Shown here one piece after another: positions 7,754 through 14,758 of a stretch of 36,734 bases of DNA (position 1 is the stretch's first letter; every line of letters starts with the position of its first letter). Location: assembly GCA_030066475.1 (NCBI GenBank), contig JASJBO010000064.1:1-36734 (forward strand). The letters run 5' to 3'. Made by a program: the position numbers and the translations under genes. This stretch comes from Myxococcota bacterium (GTDB lineage Bacteria; Myxococcota_A; UBA9160; PR03). The notes under the pieces were generated by a model. That model searched no databases and was not told the DNA's origin. It saw only the letters and a program-made list of their open reading frames with translations.

Positions 7754-8116
7754 ATGCCCCACCCCGAGTCGCTCGACGACATGCTCGCCGCCTGGAACGA
7801 GACCGAGCCCGACAAGATCCGCGGGCACCTCGAGAAGGCGCTCTCCCCGAAGGTCGAGTTCATCGACCCGAGCGTCGTCGCGCGGGGGATCGACGAGTTC
7901 GAGACAAACGTCCACGAGGTGCACGCGCGTCTGCCCGGAGCGGAGTACCTGCGCGTGAGCGGCGTCGACAGCCATCACGATCTCCACCGCTACGCCTGGG
8001 AGATTCGGCGCGACGGCAAGCTCGTGCTTCCCGGCTTTGACGTCACCGAGGTGGACGACGAGGGCCGCGTCCTGCGCGTGCTGGGCTTCTTCGGGCCGTT
8101 GCCCGACGGCGACTAG
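7754..8116 (+). CDS. SnoaL-like / NTF2-fold small protein
   Basis: A 120-aa protein with the NTF2-like arrangement: an N-terminal helix (SLDDMLAAWNETEPDKIRGH), an aromatic/acidic strand (KVEFIDPSVVARGIDEF), then beta strands ending FDVTEVDDEGRVLRVLGFFG. This last stretch is typical of SnoaL-like polyketide-cyclase-type proteins, in which the final strand closes the pocket. Ligand and reaction are unknown. The ATG at 7754 sits just before the first helix. A TAGACC hexamer lies at 7718-7723 and could be a -10 box. The gene is single, and the sequence after its stop enters the degraded region. Confidence 0.75.
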   Translation: MPHPESLDDMLAAWNETEPDKIRGHLEKALSPKVEFIDPSVVARGIDEFETNVHEVHARLPGAEYLRVSGVDSHHDLHRYAWEIRRDGKLVLPGFDVTEVDDEGRVLRVLGFFGPLPDGD

Positions 8117-8284
8117 CGGGGGCCGCGCCGGCGGCAGCTCGCCAGGCGGGTTCCGAGTAGAACTGGCGCGTCCAGCGGCGGACGTTGAGATGGACGCGCC
8201 GACGACCCGACGAGGATCACGATTCGGTCACAGCCGAACGTCCGGCCTCGATAGCACTCGGAGTGGCCGACACCTCTCTGGAGG
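8117..8284. other. Gene-free left edge of the degraded region
   Basis: No convincing coding frame was found here on either strand. It separates the last intact gene of the left part from insertion-sequence remnants, and it is plain GC-rich sequence without an obvious hairpin or repeat. Confidence 0.4.
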
Positions 8285-8392
8285 ATGAGCGCTCGGCCCC
8301 CGTATGGCGCTCGCGAGCGTGCGCGTCCCGTGCCGCGCTTCGTCGAGCGGGAGCTGCGCGCCTTTCTCGCGTGTGGCGTGCTGACCGACTGA
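8285..8392 (+). pseudogene. N-terminal fragment of an IS91-family transposase
   Basis: A 35-codon frame ends VPRFVERELRAFLACGVL, then a stop. The phrase 'lPRFVERELRaFLxCGvLaxGFaRvrC' is the start of the zinc-finger region in IS91-type (Y2) transposases. Here it breaks off before the Cys-rich finger. No further IS91 protein is found downstream, so it is a short relic of an insertion sequence. Confidence 0.6.
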
Positions 8393-8471
8393 CTGGATCT
8401 CCGGCAAGGCAGTGATCGGCTCGTCAACCGCATCAGATGCGCCTCTCCGGTCGCCACCTGTCATTGGTCCG

Positions 8472-9082
8472 TCATGAGGAGAAGGGAACCGCGAGAACCT
8501 CCTCCCAGCGCATACGACGGCCGGGCTGTTGGCCGTGAAATCTGCGTCTGGGTGCGAAGCTCAAGCCGGCGAGCCCTAGGGCGATGAGGGCGACGGTGGC
8601 GGGTTCGGGCGTTATCAGGGCTTCCCCGAACACCGTCGCCCTCAGTGTGGACGAGACCACCTGTCTCGACGCAATCGTTGTCGACTGGAAGAATGTCCGT
8701 CTGAACCAGCCAGAGCGCCTGGACCGTCCGCCATTCCGTCAACCTGTCCCGAAAACTGGGAACCGTCCCCAATGTCGAGATCGTTGCCGATCGAGTCGCC
8801 CGGAAATCCGGCGCGAGGCGAGAGCTTGGCGGGATCGCCGATACCGCCTACCGTCTTGCTGACGTTGGCGACCGCCGTGTTGCCTGGCGCCCCAGGGAGA
8901 TCGATGGCGAGTTCATCACTGGATGTCGCACCATCGATAATCAGACCGGCGGGTCGCGGGGTTGAAAGAGCGTCGCGCCGGAAATCAAGGATCGTCATCG
9001 TCGCAGTGAGCTCACCGTCGTAGATCGCAACCGCCAACGTAGCTTCGCTCGCTGACAGGCCCCGGAGCGTCGTGTGCGAGAG
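8472..9082 (-). pseudogene. Decayed PEP-CTERM secreted protein gene
   Basis: On the minus strand the 3' end encodes a PEP-CTERM sorting signal: TPEPATVALIALGLAGLSF followed by APRRR. That is the Pro-Glu-Pro motif, a hydrophobic helix and a basic tail, recognised by exosortase in EPS-producing Gram-negatives. The upstream sequence that should encode the mature protein (LRGLSASEATLAVAIYDGEL, near 9000-9070) lies in another frame. Between about 8640 and 8775 all three frames carry protein-like pieces, and no open frame joins the two ends. No start codon or signal peptide is evident upstream of 9082. It is therefore a frameshifted, truncated gene. Confidence 0.6.
8738..8770. repeat. Short repeat-like block inside the PEP-CTERM relic
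   Basis: The 33 bases include CCTGTCCCGAAAACTGGG and GGGAACCGTCCCC. I recall sequences of this kind (GGGACGGTTCC.../...GGGACAGG) as recurrent elements near REP-associated tyrosine transposases in several proteobacteria. Only one copy lies in this window, so its repetitive nature is recalled rather than shown. It coincides with the place where the reading frame of the PEP-CTERM relic is lost. Confidence 0.3.
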
Positions 9083-9083
9083 C

Positions 9084-9089
9084 TACAAT
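9084..9089 (+). promoter_or_regulatory. Candidate -10 box for the 740-aa/DUF1360 cassette
   Basis: TACAAT, one mismatch from TATAAT, lies 118 bases before the ATG of the cassette's first gene in a locally less GC-rich stretch. No clear -35 element is seen at 16-18 bases upstream, so this is tentative. Confidence 0.3.
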
Positions 9090-9207
9090 TGAGTTCCCGA
9101 CTCGCCGAATCCACTCGGATCGGCAGGCCACTTCACCGACGAAACATCGTCTTCCTCGGTTGAATCGACCTCATGAAGATTCGATCCAGCATCAAGGAGA
9201 CACTGAT

Positions 9208-11430
9208 ATGGCCATTCGAATGCAAGGGGCTTGGACCGTCACGGTCAAGGCCAAGAACGCAGCCTTCCAGCAGCGCTTCCTCGTCGAGGGCGCTGATTCT
9301 GGAAACGGAACCTACGCGGGCGACATCAGCACACCTGCGGTGTTCGTCACGGGCGCCGATTGGAACATCCGAATCGAGCACAACGCAGGCTCCGGATGGC
9401 TTGACTCGGACGACCAGATAACCTTTCCGGCGGTCAACGCCGGCCAGTACCAGTTCGACATCGAGAGTAACGACACCGGTCCCGATGCGGATTTCAACGA
9501 TCTGATCCTCACCTGCTCGATGCCGGTCACCGCGACCGACTTCCTGATCTACGGAAACGCCTCCTCGTATCGCGGCCCGTGCATCTTCAACCCCTGCTTC
9601 CCCCGATTCGTGGTCATCGATAGCGTGGCGGCGTTCAACGAAGCCCTGAGGTATCCGGCCCTCGTCGATGCAATCAGGGAGCTCTATCCCGAGCGCCTGC
9701 GTCCTCGCCCCCCGGAGCCGGATCCGCCGCCGTTCAGGCCGATGATCTTCTCGCTCGACGCTGAGACACCGATCCCTGTGAAGGAGGATCTCCAGATTCG
9801 CCTCAGGTCGTTGGAGCCTGCCATTCGAGGAGAGGGCGAGGCGCCGGCGAAGCGGGAGGCCGCGCGGGCGACGACGATCGCGGCTGTCGAGAGCGTCCCG
9901 ATCTCCGCCGCGCGCACGACGGCGACCTCCGTGATCGATCGGATCGCGGTGAGTGCACTGGCCGACCGGCTCAGGCTGTTCTGCGACGTCGACCCGCTCG
10001 CCGGTGTCGTACTGCGATTCCAGGAGTACGACCGTACAGCGGCGGAGCTCGCGGGTGGTCCATACACCGGGGATGGAGTGCGCGAGAACCTCGGCGTCAC
10101 GGTGACCGATCGGAACGGAAACTATGTGTTCCGCTTCTCCCGGACCATTCCGGAGTTCTTCGACGAGGCGGCGCTCGACACCGGTAGCGGCGAGAGCACG
10201 GTGACACAGAGCGCACCGGACATCATCGTCCAGCTCATCGACGTGATGCAGCCAGGCACGGTGCTCTGGGAGAGCGCGCCCTATTTCAACATCCCGACCT
10301 TCCGGCGCATCAACATCTGCATTCCGGAGACACGACTGCACCCGTCGCAGTGCATCGAAGGCCAGGTCTTGGAAGCGCTCGGCAACATCTGGATCGGTCC
10401 GCCGCTCCCCGGCCCGGTTCCCCCAGGAGAGCCGCCCGGATACGGGGCACGCGTCGGGTTGAACAACTCGCTCGGCGTCGAGGGGCGGATCACCGCCCGC
10501 AACACCAACGGCCCACAGGCGCGGTGTGCGGCATGGTTCGGCCGCGTCGACCTGTTCGGTTGCTTCCTCGATCATCCGTCGGTGACGCACTACACGATCC
10601 GGTATCGGGAGCTCGGAAGCGGCGATCCGTGGACGATGTACTCACAGGAGCTCCGGCACCCGCTCATCGCGCTCGCGGCGACGCCCGGCTACGACGGTGA
10701 GCTGATCGGACCGCAGCCCGTGAGCCTGCATGTAGACGGTGGACCTGCGGTGCTCGCGCCTGCCTACGAGGACATCGAGACCAACGCGCTCTACGTCTCC
10801 ACCCATCGCAACCGACGTGCCCAGATCCGAACCCGAGCGCTGAGCGTTTCCACCCCGGGGCCGGTTCAGTTCTGGATCGAGGGCTACGACGGCACTGGCA
10901 GTCGAGTCCCCGGTGCGGAAGATTCGTTCACGATGTTCATCGATAACTCCATCCCGTTCCTGGACGTGGACAACACGGTGACGATGCTCGGCACGTCGCT
11001 CGGCAACTGTGCGAAGTTCAAGCTGCCGTCCGGCCAGCCGGGGGCGCCGCTCACGGTCAAGTTCAAAGCCGACCAGGCGCAAGGGTTCCTCAACAATTAC
11101 GAGCTGTTCATGCGCAAGGGCGCTATCGGAACTTTCAACGTCACTCCACCGCCACCGGCGGGACCGCCGTTCAGGCTGCGCAGCTACACGCATGGTGACG
11201 ATCTCGTCTGCAACCAGTTCCGCGGTACCTTCGATGACACCACCGCCGACCTGGTCACGGGCTATGTCACCATCGATCTCGAGCCGGCGAGCGGGAGCTG
11301 GCTGGAGGCCGATGAGAACTTCTGCGCGTTCTCGGTCAACTTGACCGGGAGCATGCGGGTCACCAACGGCTACGGTGGCAGGGCTCCCAATGACGCCATT
11401 CCGGTGCTCATCGGAATCGAAGCGGACTGA
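9208..11430 (+). CDS. Large protein of unknown function, first gene of a DUF1360 cassette
   Basis: A 740-aa protein without signal peptide or transmembrane helix. The start ATG at 9208 has AAGGAGA about 8 bases upstream. Residues 1-103 form a beta-rich domain (MAIRMQGAWTVTVKAKNAA) ending in an acidic loop, GPDADFNDLILTCS. This resembles the D-x-D-[FY]-NDL motif of DUF4114-type calcium-binding beta domains. Next is a Cys-containing segment (YRGPCIFNPCFPRFVVIDSV) and a Pro-rich hinge at 164-177. A middle domain covers about 240-420, and two further beta-sandwich-like parts reach the C-terminus (MRVTNGYGGRAPNDAIPV). I cannot name the family. Its stop overlaps the next ATG by one base (TGATG), and the three genes form one transcript. 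The sequence is complete and coding-like although it sits among relics. Confidence 0.8.
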   Translation: MAIRMQGAWTVTVKAKNAAFQQRFLVEGADSGNGTYAGDISTPAVFVTGADWNIRIEHNAGSGWLDSDDQITFPAVNAGQYQFDIESNDTGPDADFNDLILTCSMPVTATDFLIYGNASSYRGPCIFNPCFPRFVVIDSVAAFNEALRYPALVDAIRELYPERLRPRPPEPDPPPFRPMIFSLDAETPIPVKEDLQIRLRSLEPAIRGEGEAPAKREAARATTIAAVESVPISAARTTATSVIDRIAVSALADRLRLFCDVDPLAGVVLRFQEYDRTAAELAGGPYTGDGVRENLGVTVTDRNGNYVFRFSRTIPEFFDEAALDTGSGESTVTQSAPDIIVQLIDVMQPGTVLWESAPYFNIPTFRRINICIPETRLHPSQCIEGQVLEALGNIWIGPPLPGPVPPGEPPGYGARVGLNNSLGVEGRITARNTNGPQARCAAWFGRVDLFGCFLDHPSVTHYTIRYRELGSGDPWTMYSQELRHPLIALAATPGYDGELIGPQPVSLHVDGGPAVLAPAYEDIETNALYVSTHRNRRAQIRTRALSVSTPGPVQFWIEGYDGTGSRVPGAEDSFTMFIDNSIPFLDVDNTVTMLGTSLGNCAKFKLPSGQPGAPLTVKFKADQAQGFLNNYELFMRKGAIGTFNVTPPPPAGPPFRLRSYTHGDDLVCNQFRGTFDDTTADLVTGYVTIDLEPASGSWLEADENFCAFSVNLTGSMRVTNGYGGRAPNDAIPVLIGIEAD

Positions 11431-11753
11431 TGGGCGAGCAGTTCTACTGGCTGTTCCTCGGCGTGCTGGCGGTTTGGCGCATTACGCAGCTGCTGCACGC
11501 CGAGGACGGTCCCTGGGCCGTGATGGTGGGGCTACGGAGGGCTGCCGGTGGAGGCCTCTGGGGCGAGCTTCTCGACTGCTTCTATTGCCTCAGTCTGTGG
11601 GTGTCCGTACCTCTTGCGATCGTGCTATCGCATTCGTGGCTGGAGTTCGTCCTTCTCTGGCTCGGTCTCTCGGGAGCGGCGATCTTGCTTCATCGCATCA
11701 CCGAGCCGGCAACGATTCCGGTCGCGAGCTTTGTCGAGGATCCGGAGCGTTAG
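11430..11753 (+). CDS. DUF1360 family membrane protein
   Basis: A 107-aa protein matching DUF1360 (PF07098) in its full layout. An N-terminal helix (FYWLFLGVLAVWRITQLL) is followed by the conserved HAEDGPW motif. A Cys pair sits in LLDCFYCLSLWVSVPLA, and two more membrane helices follow (VLLWLGLSGAAILLH). The CxxC before a membrane helix and the H-x-E-D-G-P-W loop are the family hallmarks. The biochemical function is unknown. It starts within the stop of the 740-aa gene and ends 2 bases before the next start, so co-translation is likely. A membrane partner for the large upstream protein is the natural inference. Confidence 0.85.
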   Translation: MGEQFYWLFLGVLAVWRITQLLHAEDGPWAVMVGLRRAAGGGLWGELLDCFYCLSLWVSVPLAIVLSHSWLEFVLLWLGLSGAAILLHRITEPATIPVASFVEDPER

Positions 11754-11755
11754 GC

Positions 11756-12049
11756 GTGGCCTGCTGTGGTGGGAGGCGTCAGCACTGGAGTCGGTCGTTC
11801 GCGACCGCGTCCTCGACGCCTGGCGGTCAGGGGCCGACAGCGAGAGCACCGGCGATCTCATCGGTACTCTTCGAGTACACCGGGACCACGGCCCTCACGG
11901 TGCGCGGGCCGATCACGCGGCGCATCTATCGCTTCGAGCACTCGGGCGCCCGAGCTGCGGTCGACCGCCGCGACGCCGCGTCCGTCGCCGGGGTGCCGAA
12001 TGTAAGAAGGGTGCAGCATAGACCCGATACTGGAGGAGCCGAGCGATGA
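11756..12049 (+). CDS. Small Cys-Cys 'CCGGRR' protein, third gene of the DUF1360 cassette
   Basis: A 97-aa protein starting at a GTG, with the N-terminus VACCGGRRQHW. A low-complexity linker follows, then a compact domain: LFEYTGTTALTVRGPITRRI, YRFEHSGARAAVDRRDAASV, AGVPNVRRV. I recall small proteins with an N-terminal Cys-Cys-Gly-x-Arg-Arg and a 'YxGxTxLTVxGPxTGxxYRFxxPGAxxxVDxRDxxxLxxVP' domain next to DUF1360 genes, and this fits closely. The function is unknown; the domain is reminiscent of small phage-type head or tail adaptor proteins, but that is only resemblance. A GGAG lies upstream within the previous gene. It begins 2 bases after the DUF1360 stop, and its own stop overlaps an ATG (ATGA) of a decayed fourth gene. 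Confidence 0.7.
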   Translation: MACCGGRRQHWSRSFATASSTPGGQGPTARAPAISSVLFEYTGTTALTVRGPITRRIYRFEHSGARAAVDRRDAASVAGVPNVRRVQHRPDTGGAER

Positions 12050-12137
12050 GCAGTGGGCGCCCTTGCGACGTTGCAGAGAGGCGAAGGCACGCTCCACGCA
12101 GGAGCTGCTGACTCACCCGGATGTGCACGGCATCTGA
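12030..12137 (+). pseudogene. Start of a decayed fourth cassette gene
   Basis: One frame reads EPSDEQWAPLRRCREAKA then RSTQELLTHPDVHGI and a stop at 12135-12137. It lacks a usable start codon. An ATG at 12046, overlapping the previous stop as ATGA, lies one frame away. The simplest reading is a frameshift just after an original ATG, plus loss of everything after residue 30 or so. The 'ELLxxPDVxGI' ending is like the beginning of proteins that continue into GVGVGxK and a trypsin-like domain, but too little remains to be sure. Confidence 0.4.
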
Positions 12138-12182
12138 TTTCTAGGCTCCCCATCGTAGACGCATGTCGAACTTTGTGCATCG

Positions 12183-12310
12183 CACGGCCGCGCCGACCCA
12201 GCGCAGGATCATTCCGCCCCCGCGCCAGCGCTTCACGTTCTTCGTGTAGTCGGCGACCGACCCGTTCAGGTTCTCGATCGGCGCGAGCTCGACCGTCTCT
12301 ACTCTGGCCT
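12183..12310 (-). pseudogene. C-terminal fragment of an IS256-type transposase
   Basis: The minus strand encodes APIENLNGSVADYTKNVKRW followed by RGGGMILRWVGAA. This matches the end of mutator/IS256-like transposases (N-xIES...TRNVKRWxxGxMxLRWxAAA). About 40 residues are recognisable, and the frame leaves homology at both ends. No terminal inverted repeat was found. It lies between the cassette and the putAbiC gene. Confidence 0.6.
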
Positions 12311-12477
12311 CGAGGTGGTTTCCCGTTCTCCAGACCCGTACGCCTGCCACGGCGCGAGGTCGAGCTCGGTGGTCATGAGCTCGCCGGGTCTCGGGCGCCC
12401 CAGGCACACGAAGCACCCGCCCATCCATGCCCGGCTCTGGTAGTGTCGGGACTCAGCCTCGCCCTGGAGGAACCCCG

Positions 12478-13338
12478 GTGACACCCGACCCCGCGGCCGT
12501 GCCCCGCATCGACCGGCGCATCACGTCGGACAACCTGACGCGGTGGTTCTTCGTGGTCGTGCTGGGATCGCTGGTGGCAGCGGTGGGCGTGATCGGGCTC
12601 TTCGGGTGGCACTTCTGGGGGCCGCTGGCCGACCAGACCAACAACTGGGGCGAGTTCGGCGACTACGTGGGCGGCGTGCTGAACCCCTTCTTCGGGTTCC
12701 TCGCGCTGGTGGGGCTGCTGCTCACGATCATGATCCAGAGCCGCGAGCTGCACATCTCGGCCGCGGAGCTGCGCAACTCCGCCAACGCGCTGTCCCGGCA
12801 GAACGAGTCGATCCAGCGCCAGAACTTCGAGAGCACCTTCTTCCAGCTGATCCATCTGCAGGCCAACATCTCGGACCAGCTCGAGATCCGGGACGCCCAG
12901 CACCAGGTCACCCAGGTGGGACGCAGCTGCTTCCGGGCCCATTACGAGGCCCTGCTGGCCGAGTTCCAGGCGCTGGCAGGCGAGACGGCGGGCGACGCGA
13001 GCGACCTGATCCGAACCGCCTACGAGCGCTTCAACCGCACGCGCCACGAGGTGCTGGGCCACTACTTCCGGCACCTCTACCACCTGACGCTCTTCGCCGA
13101 GCAGAACGCGCCCGATGAGCCCTATCGCTACGTGCGGCTGGTGCGCGCCCAGCTCTCGAGCTACGAGCAGACGCTGCTCTTCTACAGCTGCCTCTCCCCC
13201 TTCGGAGCGAGCTTCAAGCGGCTGGTGGAGGAGTTCTCGCTGCTCCACAACATGGACGAGTCGCTGCTGCTCGATCCGTCCCACCGCGAGCTCTACGCCG
13301 AGCGCGCCTTCCAGCGCCCTCCCGAAGAGCCGCGCTGA
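12478..13338 (+). CDS. putAbiC-like membrane protein (putative phage abortive infection)
   Basis: A 286-aa protein with two N-terminal transmembrane helices, WFFVVVLGSLVAAVGVIGLF and LNPFFGFLALVGLLLTIMIQ. Between them is the conserved NNWGEFGDYVGGVLNP loop. A cytoplasmic coiled coil follows (SRELHISAAELRNSANAL to RQNFESTFFQLI), then the family block FNRTRHEVLGHYFRHLYHL and SSYEQTLLFYSCLSPFG. This arrangement is that of the putative phage abortive infection protein family (putAbiC, PF16872). The start is a GTG at 12478 with CTGGAGG about 8 bases upstream; an earlier ATG at 12427 has none. The family's mechanism is not known in detail. It is alone between IS relics, so horizontal acquisition is likely. 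Confidence 0.85.
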   Translation: MTPDPAAVPRIDRRITSDNLTRWFFVVVLGSLVAAVGVIGLFGWHFWGPLADQTNNWGEFGDYVGGVLNPFFGFLALVGLLLTIMIQSRELHISAAELRNSANALSRQNESIQRQNFESTFFQLIHLQANISDQLEIRDAQHQVTQVGRSCFRAHYEALLAEFQALAGETAGDASDLIRTAYERFNRTRHEVLGHYFRHLYHLTLFAEQNAPDEPYRYVRLVRAQLSSYEQTLLFYSCLSPFGASFKRLVEEFSLLHNMDESLLLDPSHRELYAERAFQRPPEEPR

Positions 13339-13424
13339 CGCGGCCCGCGAGCCGGGCGAGATCAGCCGGTGGCGGCCCTGGTGGGGGCCCCGTCGTCCCG
13401 CGTCGTGTGGGCCCAGAGCGCAGA

Positions 13425-13462
13425 TGTCCGATTCTCTCCAAAGCAGAAGTGTCCGGTTTCTC
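13425..13462. repeat. Two direct repeats resembling an insertion-sequence end
   Basis: TGTCCGATTCTC (13425-13436) and TGTCCGGTTTCTC (13450-13462) are near-identical direct repeats 25 bases apart. Multiple terminal repeats of this kind occur at the ends of IS21-like elements. They lie immediately before the truncated DAPG-hydrolase-like gene, as expected for an insertion or deletion scar. No transposase is attached. Confidence 0.35.
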
Positions 13463-13472
13463 GGAGCCTTGA

Positions 13473-13937
13473 CCTGCTGCTCCCGGAGGTTCTCGTGGCA
13501 GGGCGGCAGCTGGCCCGCCGGGAACCCACGTCGGTGCCCACCATCTCGTTCACGAGTACATCGGCGGGAAGATGAACAAGCTCCGCATCTCGTTCCTCGA
13601 CCCGGTCGAGAACATGGGACCGCGCGCGCGCGAGCCCGGACGCCTGTTCGTCTGTGCGCGGGTCGGGTTGCTGGGCCGGCCGATCGCGGTCGGCCGGATG
13701 GTCCACGCGGCCTACGACACCGAATGGGGCTGCGAGCTCCGGAGCCACTTCTGGCTGGGCCACGTCGAGAGCGACCTGCTCGGAGGGCTGGTCCAGGCGG
13801 CGGGCAACACGTCCTGGCTCAGGCGAAGGGCGCTGTCCCACGCCGGCGCCCAGGCGCTCGAGGCGCATTGCCACGAGGAGATGACCACGCTGGGGAGGTT
13901 CCTGCCGGCGCTCTACGCCCAGGAGGAAGGCCGATGA
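13473..13937 (+). pseudogene. 5'-truncated DAPG hydrolase (PhlG)-like gene
   Basis: The open frame after a stop at 13470-13472 has recognisable homology from about 13521: GTHVGAHHLVHEYIGGKMNK, then LRISFLDPVENMG. A 120-residue C-terminal part follows with AYDTEWGCELRSHFWLGH and HCHEEMTTLGRFLPALY. The His and Glu residues in these blocks match the metal-binding pattern of the 2,4-diacetylphloroglucinol hydrolase-like family (PF18089). The N-terminal half of a usual 250-300-aa protein is missing and is replaced upstream by repeats resembling an IS end. An internal ATG at 13572 could give a 121-aa product, but it would lack part of the site. The stop overlaps an ATG (ATGA) of the next broken gene. 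Confidence 0.55.
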
Positions 13938-14123
13938 GGGTCGCGGAACGGCCAGACTCGTGGTGGGGTCCTGTCTCGCGCTGGCGATCCACGCTGCGAC
14001 GTCACGTGGAGCGGAGGCCGGTCCGCCGGTCGAGATTCGTGACGGCGTCCTGTTCGAGAAGAACGTCTCCATCCAGATGAGCGATGGCGCGTACCTGATG
14101 GCAAACGTCTTCCGGCCGACGGA
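13934..14123 (+). pseudogene. N-terminal fragment of a CocE/NonD-family hydrolase
   Basis: One frame encodes a signal-peptide-like stretch (LVVGSCLALAIHAATSRGAEA) and then VEIRDGVLFEKNVSIQMSDG, AYLMANVFRP. The 'EKNVxIxMxDGxxLxANVFRP' phrase is the first beta strands of the X-Pro dipeptidyl-peptidase/CocE hydrolase family (S15). The ATG at 13934 is one frame off this reading, so there is a frameshift near the start. Homology ends abruptly at about 14123, where the 3' end of the opposite-strand lipoprotein gene begins; about 500 residues are missing. Confidence 0.6.
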
Positions 14124-14667
14124 CTACTTGCATGCGCAGACCCGCATGCGGCTGGAGTCCCCATCTACGGCATCGCACGTCGGTCCAGAGCCACGACGCA
14201 TCACCTGCACCCAGCGATTGTCGGGCCGCCCCGAGTCGACGTAGGTGCACCCGGCGTCGTTGTCCGGGTACTGACCCCAGCGCGAGTGATCGAGTCCCCC
14301 AGATCCACCCAGTGCGGAGACCACTGCGCGACACTGCTGCACGCTGGACGCTGCCATCTCGAGACCTTCGGCATCGCACATCGATCCGGGCACCATCCGA
14401 TTGCAGGCATCGTTGCAGCTCTCGTGACCGTTCGCGAGGTAGAAGCAGCTCGAACCCACCGGCACGCCATTGCGCTGCATCGTTGTGGTCAGTTGAGCTG
14501 GAGGGCTCGCGGCGGGGCAACGGACCGCGCCGCGGCTCCCCTGGTCGGTCGTACCGGGACTCGTCTGGGTCGTGATACGCGAACCGGTCTCGCGCACCAG
14601 CACGAATTGCCCATCCCAGTCGCCTCCGTAGAGCAGCCACCACAGCGAACCGAAGCTTGGCGCTCAT
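14124..14667 (-). pseudogene. Cys-rich lipoprotein gene with a frameshift in its signal peptide
   Basis: The C-terminal 160 residues are coding-like and Cys-rich (SCFYLANGHESCNDACNRMV, CRAVVSALGGSGGL, then CDAVDGDSSRMRVCACK), as in secreted proteins of myxobacteria-like genomes. In that frame no start codon follows the stop near 14667. One frame away, an ATG at 14667 gives MSAKLRFAVVAAL, a good signal-peptide beginning. Joining the two at about 14630 would give a lipobox-like region followed by GGDWDGQFVLVRE. A single indel there explains the break. A shorter product from an internal ATG is possible but would not be exported. Confidence 0.5.
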
Positions 14668-14758
14668 TGCGAGGTCCCCGTCCAGTTTCGTGCACCCGAG
14701 CATACATGAAGACCGGGTCGGACCCGAGAGCAGCGAGCGTGCCGCTCGCGGATCGCGC

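Noticed and set aside
5391..7863. Long minus-strand frames of about 580 codons opposite the kinase and nucleotidyltransferase
   Set aside because: Antisense shadows; the plus strand shows complete catalytic motifs.
12141..12484. Small complete gene on the minus strand near 12141-12484
   Set aside because: Only the IS256-type tail is recognisable; the remaining codons look like noise.
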